From NCBI GenBank assembly GCA_019634615.1, contig JAHCAZ010000003.1, positions 124,001-188,000 of the forward strand: a stretch of 64,000 bases of DNA, written 5' to 3'. Position numbers and translations under genes: made by a program. The notes below the pieces were generated by a model, which searched no databases, had not been told where the DNA came from, and saw nothing but the letters and a program-made list of their open reading frames with translations. Source of the stretch: Opitutaceae bacterium (lineage in GTDB: Bacteria; Verrucomicrobiota; Verrucomicrobiia; Opitutales; Opitutaceae). Below are positions 57,322 to 64,000 of this stretch, one piece after another (within the stretch, counting starts at the first letter, position 1; each line of letters begins with the position of its first letter).

Positions 57322-58640
57322 GCGTCACCCACGTCAAAGGCCCGCTGCCCGGCCCGAAGGGGCAACTGCTGCTGGAGAAATGGCACAAGTACGAAGCCGA
57401 TGTCACCGGCTACCAGGCCCCGGTGGTCTGGGACCACGCGCGGGGCTGCGTCGTCACCGATGTGGACGGCAACACCTACCTCGACTGGACCTGCGGCGTG
57501 CTCGTCACGAGCGTCGGCCACTGCCACCCGCACCTCGTCGCCGCGGCGCAGAAGGCGACCGCCCGCCTGCTCAACAACTACGAGTGCGCCAACGTCGAGC
57601 GCATCGCCGCCGCCGAGCGCCTGGTGAAGGCGTTGCCGCCGCACCTCGACAAGTGCTTCTTCCTCTCGACCGGCAGCGACGCCACCGAGGCGGCCGCCCG
57701 CCTGCTCAAACGCCGCGCCGGCAAGTTCGAGCTCCTCACCTTCGAGGGTGGCTTCCACGGGCGCACGTTCCACGCGGCGTCCATGGGCGGCATGGCCGGG
57801 CCGAAGCGCGGCTACGGGCCCACAGTCCCGGGCATCATTCGCGCGCCGTTCCCGAATCCCTACCGCGATCCCTACGGCTGGTGCAGCGACGGGCCGGAGT
57901 TCAAAAAGTACTTCGCGCACCTCGATGCCGTCGTCCTCGCCAACTCGACCGGCAGCCTCGCCGGCGTGATGGTCGAGCCCTACCAGGGCGCGGGCGGCTT
58001 CATCTTCCCGCCCACCGGCTGGCTCAAGAAACTGGAGGAGTGGATCCGCGCCCGCGGCCTGCTCTTCGCGCTCGACGAGGTGCAGTCCTCGTATGGCCGC
58101 ACCGGCAAGATGTGGGCCATGGAGCACGAGGGCGTGAAGCCCGACATCGTCGCCATCGGCAAGGCCATCGGCTGCGGCGTGCCCGTCTCGGCCATCGCCG
58201 CCACGTCCGAGGTGTTCTCCTGCCTCGGCAAGGGGGAACTCTCCAGCACGCTCGGCGGCAACCCCGTCTCCAGCGCCGCCGTCTGCGCGGTGCTCGACAT
58301 CTACGAGCGCGAACCGCTGGTGGAGAACTCCGCCAAGCTCGGCGCCTACATGAAGGCGCGCCTGCAGGAGATGGCCGCCACGTGTCCGTACCTCGGCGAC
58401 GTCCGCGGCCAGGGCCTCGTCATGGGCCTCGAGCTGGTGAAGGACAAAGCGACCAAGGAACCCGCCCCGGAACTCATCAAGCCGCTCATCAACGACTGCG
58501 CCAACCACGGGCTGCTCATCGGCTCCGTCGGCGTGTACGGCAACGTGGTCCGCGTGGCGCCGCCGCTCGTGATGACCCCGGCCGAGGCCGACGAAAGCCT
58601 CGGCATCATGGCCGGCGCGTTGTCCCGCCTGAAACTGTAA
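57318..58640 (+). CDS. Class III PLP-dependent aminotransferase
   Basis: The 440-aa protein has 'DVDGNTYLDWTCGVLVTSVG', 'FFLSTGSDATEAAARLLKRR', 'LLTFEGGFHGRTFHA', 'LFALDEVQSSYGRTGKMWAM' and the PLP Lys in 'IVAIGKAIGCGVPVSA'. This is the GABA/ornithine-like omega-aminotransferase family (also 2,2-dialkylglycine decarboxylase). Overlap with the hydroxyacid dehydrogenase gene implies a shared pathway. The amine substrate is not predictable. Confidence 0.92.
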   Translation: MSVTHVKGPLPGPKGQLLLEKWHKYEADVTGYQAPVVWDHARGCVVTDVDGNTYLDWTCGVLVTSVGHCHPHLVAAAQKATARLLNNYECANVERIAAAERLVKALPPHLDKCFFLSTGSDATEAAARLLKRRAGKFELLTFEGGFHGRTFHAASMGGMAGPKRGYGPTVPGIIRAPFPNPYRDPYGWCSDGPEFKKYFAHLDAVVLANSTGSLAGVMVEPYQGAGGFIFPPTGWLKKLEEWIRARGLLFALDEVQSSYGRTGKMWAMEHEGVKPDIVAIGKAIGCGVPVSAIAATSEVFSCLGKGELSSTLGGNPVSSAAVCAVLDIYEREPLVENSAKLGAYMKARLQEMAATCPYLGDVRGQGLVMGLELVKDKATKEPAPELIKPLINDCANHGLLIGSVGVYGNVVRVAPPLVMTPAEADESLGIMAGALSRLKL

Positions 58641-58701
58641 GGCTCCCGCCACCCGGCGGATGCGGGCTGCCGCCCGCGTTTACCCACCAATCCATCCCCC
58701 G

Positions 58702-59943
58702 ATGAAAGACTCCATCCCACAAGCCGTGGATAAACTGCTGCCCGACGCGCAGCGTTTCCTCGCCGATCTCATCCGCATTCCTTCTCTGCCCGGGCAAGAG
58801 CACGAGGTGATGCTCTTCTGCGAGCGCGAGTTCGCCAAGCTGGGTGTGGAGGTCGAGCGCATCCCGTTGTCCGACGCGCTGATCCAGGACCCCGATTACT
58901 CGACGCCGGTCCCGGGCATCACCTACGACGGCCGCTTCAACCTGCGCATCGTGCGGCGCGGCACGGGTGGGGGACGCAAGCTGATCATCAACGCGCACAC
59001 CGACGTCGTGCCGCCCTCCGAGGGCATGGCCGATCCCTTCAATCCCCGCCTCGAAAACGGCATCATCTACGGCCGTGGCGCCTGTGACGACAAGGGGCAG
59101 GTGGCGCTGTTCTATCTCACCCTCAAGGTGCTCGACGCCATCGGCGCCAAGCTGCCGGGCGACCTCGTGGGTCACCTCGTCGTGGAGGAGGAGAACGGCG
59201 GCAACGGCTCGCTCGCGATGGCCCGCACGGGCGAAAAGGCCGACGGCTGCATCGTCCTCGAGGCGTCCGACGGCAAGCTCTTCACCTCGATCCGCGGCGC
59301 CGTGTGGTTCCGCCTCGTGCTGCACGGCAAGGCCGGGCACAGCGGTCAGGCCGGGCAGACGCGCAGCGCGTTGCTGATGGCGCGCGACGCGATCGCGATC
59401 CTCGAGGCCTATCACGCCGAGTTGCTCGCCGCCTCGTGGGGTTACCCGCTCTTCGATCCGTACCCGAACCCGATGCCGATCACCTTCGGCAAGCTCGAGG
59501 CCGGCAACTGGCCCGCCGCGGCGCCGAGCAAGGCGGTCCTGGAGGGCGTGCTGGGCCTGCTGCCCAACCGCACCAAGGAGCAGGTCTGCGCCGAGATGCA
59601 GGAGGCGCTGGCGCACGGCGGCGACGAGGTGTTCACCCGCAACTTCGAGCTGAGCTTCATGTACCGCCACGACTGCAGCGTCGTCGATCCCGACCACGCC
59701 TTCCCGCAGGCCATCCTCGCCGGCGCCAAGCAGGCCGGCGTGCCGCTGGTCGTCAGCGGCATGACCGCCTCGTGCGACGCGTGGTTCTACAACAACCAGC
59801 TGGCCATCCCGACCGTCGTCTACGGCGCCGGCACGCTCAAGGTGGCGCACTCGAAGGAGGAGCAGCTCGCCCTCAAGGACCTCGCCAACGCCGGCTGCGT
59901 GCTCGCCACGTTCGTCCGCGATTACTGCGGGAAGAAGGCCTGA
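58702..59943 (+). CDS. M20-family metallohydrolase
   Basis: The ATG at 58702 gives 413 aa of M20 (ArgE/DapE/CPG2) type: 'LIINAHTDVVPPSEG' (metal His and Asp), 'YGRGACDDKGQVALFYLT' (bridging Asp), 'LVVEEENGGNGSLAM' (catalytic Glu-Glu), 'VLHGKAGHSGQAG' (dimer-face His) and a late 'TLKVAHSKEEQLAL' metal His. There is no signal peptide. It probably hydrolyses an N-acyl or amide bond in the compound handled by this cluster. It follows the aminotransferase by 61 bp. Confidence 0.9.
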   Translation: MKDSIPQAVDKLLPDAQRFLADLIRIPSLPGQEHEVMLFCEREFAKLGVEVERIPLSDALIQDPDYSTPVPGITYDGRFNLRIVRRGTGGGRKLIINAHTDVVPPSEGMADPFNPRLENGIIYGRGACDDKGQVALFYLTLKVLDAIGAKLPGDLVGHLVVEEENGGNGSLAMARTGEKADGCIVLEASDGKLFTSIRGAVWFRLVLHGKAGHSGQAGQTRSALLMARDAIAILEAYHAELLAASWGYPLFDPYPNPMPITFGKLEAGNWPAAAPSKAVLEGVLGLLPNRTKEQVCAEMQEALAHGGDEVFTRNFELSFMYRHDCSVVDPDHAFPQAILAGAKQAGVPLVVSGMTASCDAWFYNNQLAIPTVVYGAGTLKVAHSKEEQLALKDLANAGCVLATFVRDYCGKKA

Positions 59944-59984
59944 ACCCGGAAATGGATTATGTGGAAAGCTGGAAAGCAGGAATT

Positions 59985-60066
59985 TTGGGTAGCGCCCGGC
60001 CTCCGGACGGGCGGTTGGATGTGCGCACGCCAAGCGCGGCCCGTCCGGAGGCCGGGCCCTACCCAA
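59985..60066. repeat. GGGTAGCGCC hairpin repeat, copy 3
   Basis: Left arm TTGGGTAGCGCCCGGCCTCC and right arm ending in GGAGGCCGGGCCCTACCCAA match the copy at 47061-47140 almost base for base. It lies between the M20 and alcohol-dehydrogenase genes. Confidence 0.92.
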
Positions 60067-60123
60067 GAAGATCCCTGCTCCCGCCTTCTGCCTTTTTTCC
60101 AGCCTTCCTGATTTCCACATCCC

Positions 60124-61155
60124 ATGAAAGCCCTCGTCAAAACCCAGAAAGGCAAAGGATTCCTCGAACTGCGCGACGTGCCCGAGCCCCAGGTCAAGGC
60201 GGGCGAGGTCAAGATCGAGATCGCCGCGTGCGGCATCTGCGGGACCGACGTGCATGTGAAGCACGACGAGTTTCCCTACTGGCCGCCGGTGACGCTCGGC
60301 CATGAGTTCGCCGGGACGGTGGTCGAGGTCGGGCCCAACTGCCGGTCAGCCAAGGTCGGCGAGCGCGTCGTCGCCGAGCCGCACAATCTCTCCTGTGGCG
60401 TCTGCTACCTCTGCCGCACGGGCAACACGCACATCTGCGCGGCCAAGCGTTCGCCGGGGTGGGGCGTCGATGGCGGCATGGCGAAGTTCATCTGCTACCC
60501 GGAGAAGCTCCTCCACCGCATGCCCGACGGCATGACCTTCGACCAGGCCGCCGTGGTCGAGCCGACGGCCAACGCCGTCACCGACGTGATCGAGCGCGCG
60601 CGCATCACCGCGGGCGATTTCGCCGTCGTCATCGGCCCCGGCCCGATCGGCCTGCTGGCCGCGATGGTGGCGCGGGCCGCCGGGGCGAGGGAAGTGGTCG
60701 TGATCGGCACGCCCGCCGACGCGGCCCTGCGGCTCAAGAAGGCCAAGGAGCTGGGCTTCACCACGGTCAACCTCGGCGAGGCCAATCCCGTCGACGTCGT
60801 CATGGGCCTGACCGGCGGCATCGGCGCCGACCTCGTGATCGAGTGCAGCGGCTCACCCAAGGCGATCCCCGGCACGATCGACCTCGTCCGCAAGCTCGGG
60901 AAGATCTGCGTGATCGGCCTGACCGGCAACCGCCCGGTCGAGGTGCCCTGGGACAAGTTCAGCTTCAAGGTCGTCGAGGTGATCTTCAACCTCTCCACCA
61001 GCTACACGTCCTGGGACCGCACCATCGCCCTGATTCACAAGGGCCTCGTCCCCGCCGAGAAGATCATCACCCACCGCCTCCCGCTCGCGCAGTGGGAGGA
61101 AGCCTTCACCGCTGTCGAAAACCTCACCGCGCTGAAGGCGCTGCTGATCCCGTGA
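60124..61155 (+). CDS. Zinc-dependent medium-chain alcohol dehydrogenase
   Basis: The 343-aa protein has the catalytic Zn set 'ACGICGTDVH' and 'TLGHEFAGTVVEVG', the structural-Zn lobe 'CGVCYLCRTGNTHIC', 'VEPTANAVTDVIE' and NAD loop 'VVIGPGPIGLLAAMVA'. The subgroup is sorbitol/threonine dehydrogenase-like, oxidising secondary alcohols of polyols or amino alcohols. It is 15 bp upstream of a Gfo/Idh gene, so two consecutive oxidations are plausible. Confidence 0.92.
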   Translation: MKALVKTQKGKGFLELRDVPEPQVKAGEVKIEIAACGICGTDVHVKHDEFPYWPPVTLGHEFAGTVVEVGPNCRSAKVGERVVAEPHNLSCGVCYLCRTGNTHICAAKRSPGWGVDGGMAKFICYPEKLLHRMPDGMTFDQAAVVEPTANAVTDVIERARITAGDFAVVIGPGPIGLLAAMVARAAGAREVVVIGTPADAALRLKKAKELGFTTVNLGEANPVDVVMGLTGGIGADLVIECSGSPKAIPGTIDLVRKLGKICVIGLTGNRPVEVPWDKFSFKVVEVIFNLSTSYTSWDRTIALIHKGLVPAEKIITHRLPLAQWEEAFTAVENLTALKALLIP

Positions 61156-61170
61156 AACCCCCTCACTCCC

Positions 61171-62247
61171 ATGGCTAAAACAATCGGATTCGGCCTTCTC
61201 GGCGCCGGGCTCATCGCTCCCTTCCATGCGAAGGCCGTGCGCGACACCCAGGGCGGCAAGCTCGTCGCCGTGTGCGACCTGGCGCGGGAACGCGCCGACA
61301 AGCTGGGCGCGGATTTCGGCGTCAAGGTCTACTACCAGCTCGACGATATGCTGCGCGACCCGGAGATCGACGTCGTCAACGTCGCCCTGCCGAACCACCT
61401 GCACCACGTGTCGGTCCTCAAGTGCGCGGCGGCCGGCAAGCATGTGCTGACCGAGAAGCCGCCGGCGATGAGCCTGCGGGAGACTGACGAGATGATCGCC
61501 GCCTGCCGGCAGGCCGGGGTTAAGTTCGGATGCACGGTGCAGTGCCGCGTCCGCAAGTCCATCCAGGCGATGAAAAAGGCCGTGGACAGCGGCCGTTTTG
61601 GCAAGCTGCTGCACGCCGATGCCATCATGAAGTGGTACCGCTCCACCGAGTATTACCACAGCGATGCGTGGCGCATGTCGCGCAAGTCGGGCGCCGGCGT
61701 GACGGTGCAGCAGGCGTTTCACTACATCGACCTCCTGCAATACCTCGTGGGCCCGGCGCGGCAGGTGCAGGCCCGCATGACCAATCTCGCGCACCCGGGA
61801 ATCGCGCTCGAGGACACGCTCATGGCATTCGTCGACTTCGGCTGCGGCGCACAGGGCGTGGTTGAGGCCTCGACGGCCTTGTGGCCGGGCACCGACGTGC
61901 GCATCGAGATCAACGGCGAGAACGGCACCGCCATCATGGCCGGCGAGAAAATGCTGACCTGGAAATTGCGCGACGAGCGCCCGGAGGACGCCGAGATCCG
62001 CGCCTACGGCAGCGCCTCGTCCGCCACCGGCGCCCGCGGCGCCGCCGACCTGGGCCACGCCGACCACACCGTCGTCATCCAGGACATGGTGGATGCCATC
62101 AACCAGAACCGCGAGGTCATCATCCCCGTCGCCTCGGTGCGTCCCACCCTTGAGATCGTCCTAGCCATGTACCGCTCCGCCGCGCTGGCCCAGCCCGTGA
62201 CCCTGCCGGTGCAGGACGACGAGAGCATCTGGGCTTGGAAGGCTTGA
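61171..62247 (+). CDS. Gfo/Idh/MocA oxidoreductase 3
   Basis: The 358-aa protein opens 'TIGFGLLGAGLIAPFHAKAV', then 'DVVNVALPNHLHHVSVLKCA', 'LTEKPPAMSLRETDEMI', and 'SGAGVTVQQAFHYIDLLQYL' with the catalytic His. It is distinct in sequence from the two other Gfo/Idh proteins of this run, so the three probably act on different intermediates. The gene is followed by the transporter after 129 bp. Confidence 0.9.
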   Translation: MAKTIGFGLLGAGLIAPFHAKAVRDTQGGKLVAVCDLARERADKLGADFGVKVYYQLDDMLRDPEIDVVNVALPNHLHHVSVLKCAAAGKHVLTEKPPAMSLRETDEMIAACRQAGVKFGCTVQCRVRKSIQAMKKAVDSGRFGKLLHADAIMKWYRSTEYYHSDAWRMSRKSGAGVTVQQAFHYIDLLQYLVGPARQVQARMTNLAHPGIALEDTLMAFVDFGCGAQGVVEASTALWPGTDVRIEINGENGTAIMAGEKMLTWKLRDERPEDAEIRAYGSASSATGARGAADLGHADHTVVIQDMVDAINQNREVIIPVASVRPTLEIVLAMYRSAALAQPVTLPVQDDESIWAWKA

Positions 62248-62376
62248 GGGCGGTTTCCCGCATCATCCACGGCCAGCGCGCTGGTCGGGCGATCCGGAGG
62301 TATGCAAATCTGCCTTGGCTGAGGCCCGGGTTCCTGTGTTCCTGATTGCGGCACAGCATAATACCCCACACCCCCG

Positions 62377-63579
62377 ATGCCACCGCGCCACGTCCACCCC
62401 TGGTTGTTCATGATTCTCATCATCCCGTATGGCGTGGCTTCCGGCTACGTCACGGTGGCGCTGGAATATCAGTTCAAGGAGGCCGGCGTCTCGGTCGTGC
62501 AGCTCGCCAGTCTCGCCGCCCTGACCGTCCTGCCGCACACGTGGAAATTCTTCTGGGCTCCGGTCGTGGATGCCACGCTCGACCCCAAGCGCTGGTATCT
62601 CATCTCCGGGTTTCTCACCGCCATCGGCATCGGCGCCCTCGGGTTTTTTCCGCCCACCAAGGCCGGCCTCGCCATCCTCTCCATCGTCGTCTTCACCAGC
62701 AGCCTGGCCACCACCGTGCTCGGCATGGCGGTCGAAAGCCTCATGGCCCACTGCACGCCCGATGAACTCAAGGGCCGGGCCGGCGGCTGGTTCCAGGCCG
62801 GCAACCTTGGCGGCGGCGGCATCGGTGGCGGCGTCGGCCTCGTGCTCGCCCGCAGCCTGCCCTCGGCCTGGATGGCCAGCGTGTTGGTCGGCGGACTCTG
62901 CCTCGTCTGCTCGCTCGCGCTGACCGGACTGCCCGCGCAGAACCGGCCGCACGGCCAGGCCAACATATTCGCCGGGGTGCTGGCGTCCCTGCGCGAGATC
63001 TGGGACGTCGCGAAGCAACGCTCCGGGCTCACGGCGCTGATCCTTTGCTTCCTGCCCATCGGCGCCGGGGCCGCGGGCAGCCTCTGGTCCGCCCTCGCCT
63101 CGGAGTGGCACGCTTCAGCCGAGACCGTGGCGCTGGTCACCGGCCTGCTCGGCGGCATCGTCTCCGCGGCGGGCTGCATTGCCGGTGGTTTCGTCTGCGA
63201 CCGCTACAATCGCAAGGCCGCCTACGTCTGGTTCGGCATCCTGCAGGCCGCCGCCGCGATCGCCATGGCCGTCATGCCGCGCTCCGAGTCGATGTTCGTG
63301 CTCTGGACCCTCTTCTACGCCTTCACCACCGGACTCACCTTCGCCGGCTTCACGGCGTTTGTCCTCGAGGCCATCGGCAAGGGTGCGGCGGCGACCAAGT
63401 ACAACGCCTTCGCCTCCCTCTCCAACATGCCGATCTACTACATGACCATCGTCAACGGGCACACCCACGACTGGTGGAACTCCCGCGGCATGCTTTTCGC
63501 CGAGGCGACCCTCTGCGTCGCCGGCGCCGTCGTCTTCGTCCTCATCGCCCGCCAGTTGCTGCCGCGTAGGGCGGCATAA
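62377..63579 (+). CDS. MFS transporter
   Basis: The 400-aa protein has about twelve hydrophobic segments, beginning 'WLFMILIIPYGVASGYVTVA'. The loop after helix 2 ('WKFFWAPVVDATLDPKRWYL') and the glycine-rich helix 'AGNLGGGGIGGGVGLVLARS' resemble the AmpG/PAT-like MFS branch that imports muropeptides or acetyl-CoA. The gene ends the catabolic run, suggesting uptake of its substrate. The substrate is unassigned. Confidence 0.88.
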   Translation: MPPRHVHPWLFMILIIPYGVASGYVTVALEYQFKEAGVSVVQLASLAALTVLPHTWKFFWAPVVDATLDPKRWYLISGFLTAIGIGALGFFPPTKAGLAILSIVVFTSSLATTVLGMAVESLMAHCTPDELKGRAGGWFQAGNLGGGGIGGGVGLVLARSLPSAWMASVLVGGLCLVCSLALTGLPAQNRPHGQANIFAGVLASLREIWDVAKQRSGLTALILCFLPIGAGAAGSLWSALASEWHASAETVALVTGLLGGIVSAAGCIAGGFVCDRYNRKAAYVWFGILQAAAAIAMAVMPRSESMFVLWTLFYAFTTGLTFAGFTAFVLEAIGKGAAATKYNAFASLSNMPIYYMTIVNGHTHDWWNSRGMLFAEATLCVAGAVVFVLIARQLLPRRAA

Positions 63580-63626
63580 AGACAAAGACGCTGCCCGGAG
63601 CGGGTCGGCGTCCCTCTGGGTCTGCT

Positions 63627-64000
63627 TCAACTGATCAGCATCAGCCGCACCTCGCCGGGCCGCGTTGCCGGGGCGCGGTGGATGCACGGCGGCACGGGAT
63701 TGCCGGGGTAGGCCAGGGCGATGCGCCAGAGATTGAAGTGCCCGAACGAAAACGGCCCGGCGCCCGGTGCCGCGGCGTAGTGCAGATCGTAACTGTGGTC
63801 CGCCAGGAATTCATGGAAGCCGTCGTCGTCCGCGCCGCCGTAGAGTTGCAGCAGCTTTGCGCGCGTGGCCGGATCGTCGACGCGCCGCGTGGCCTCCTCG
63901 TTGCGCAAGCCTTCGCTCGGCCGGCCGAAATAGGTGCACAGGTAGGTGTCGGCCGGCACCGGTGCGCGATCGGCGTGCCAGGAGAACACGTCCGTCGCGA
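63627..64000 (-). CDS. Partial hypothetical protein, cut by the window edge
   Basis: The reading frame stops at 63627 and stays open to the window end (124 codons visible), so the start lies outside. An internal GTG at 63989 is less likely as start. The visible part includes 'ADTYLCTYFGRPSEGLRNEE', 'LLQLYGGADDDGFHEFLADH' and the end 'IHRAPATRPGEVRLMLIS'. The T-Y ... I-H-R-x-P ... R-L-x-L pattern is vaguely like DUF1826 proteins, a weak resemblance by eye. It is convergent with the MFS gene. Confidence 0.5.
   Translation of the reverse strand, partial: ATDVFSWHADRAPVPADTYLCTYFGRPSEGLRNEEATRRVDDPATRAKLLQLYGGADDDGFHEFLADHSYDLHYAAAPGAGPFSFGHFNLWRIALAYPGNPVPPCIHRAPATRPGEVRLMLIS

Overview
The window is high-GC bacterial DNA that reads best as a member of the Opitutaceae (Verrucomicrobia). 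The main clues are the TonB-dependent receptor, whose mature N-terminus carries the E-rich 'VKLSPFEV' segment typical of that family, the density of GH2/GH51/GH78/DUF4838-type carbohydrate genes, several families of GC-rich palindromic intergenic repeats, and a YacL-type PIN-TRAM protein. This is inference from protein character; no 16S rRNA gene is present. There are no CRISPR arrays, prophage modules or intact insertion sequences.

Layout. (1) 1-6.0 kb is housekeeping-like: an EVE protein, a 40-aa membrane peptide, YacL, a secreted FecR protein with an Ala/Val-rich tail, a scar holding an IS481-type transposase remnant and a 109-bp copy of the yacL 3' part, tRNA-Ala(CGC), a Lys/Ala-tailed protein and a lipid acyltransferase. 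(2) 6.0-22.3 kb is a long minus-strand block: a desaturase-Rieske-NqrF fusion, an acyl-CoA module (FAD oxidoreductase, CoA ligase, enoyl-CoA hydratase, hot-dog thioesterase), then GH51, GH2, a URO-D-like protein, a PhyH dioxygenase, two SDRs, an SGNH hydrolase and a DegT-type protein. (3) A GntR/LacI hybrid regulator (22.4-23.6 kb) lies between that block and a divergent TonB receptor; similar operator-like palindromes lie on both sides of it. (4) 26.0-35.4 kb is a tightly coupled plus-strand operon: an OppA-OppB-like fusion, an OppC-like permease, a tandem alpha/beta hydrolase, a metal-site-less amidohydrolase homologue, an intact amidohydrolase and a helical-barrel protein. (5) 35.6-47.1 kb holds a second GH2, a DUF6259-like hydrolase, an AraC regulator, GH78, a PfkB-HAD fusion and a DUF4838 protein. 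(6) 48.8-52.0 kb is a glycyl radical enzyme with its radical-SAM activase. (7) 52.2-63.6 kb is a plus-strand catabolic run: a solute-binding protein, three Gfo/Idh oxidoreductases, a D-2-hydroxyacid dehydrogenase, a class III aminotransferase, an M20 hydrolase, a zinc alcohol dehydrogenase and an MFS transporter.

Together the window looks like a set of adjacent islands for taking up and dismantling decorated plant or algal glycans (mannosyl, arabinosyl and rhamnosyl linkages, esters) and small polyols or amino-polyols. Import is through TonB, ABC-type and MFS systems, and redox chemistry through Gfo/Idh, SDR, PhyH, Rieske and glycyl-radical enzymes. The substrates themselves cannot be read from the sequence.

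The most unusual items are the glycyl radical enzyme whose thiyl-loop motif is GCHWC instead of GCxE or CC, the desaturase-Rieske-NqrF single chain, the binding-protein/permease fusion with no ATPase gene, the paired degenerate and intact amidohydrolases, and the kinase-phosphatase fusion.
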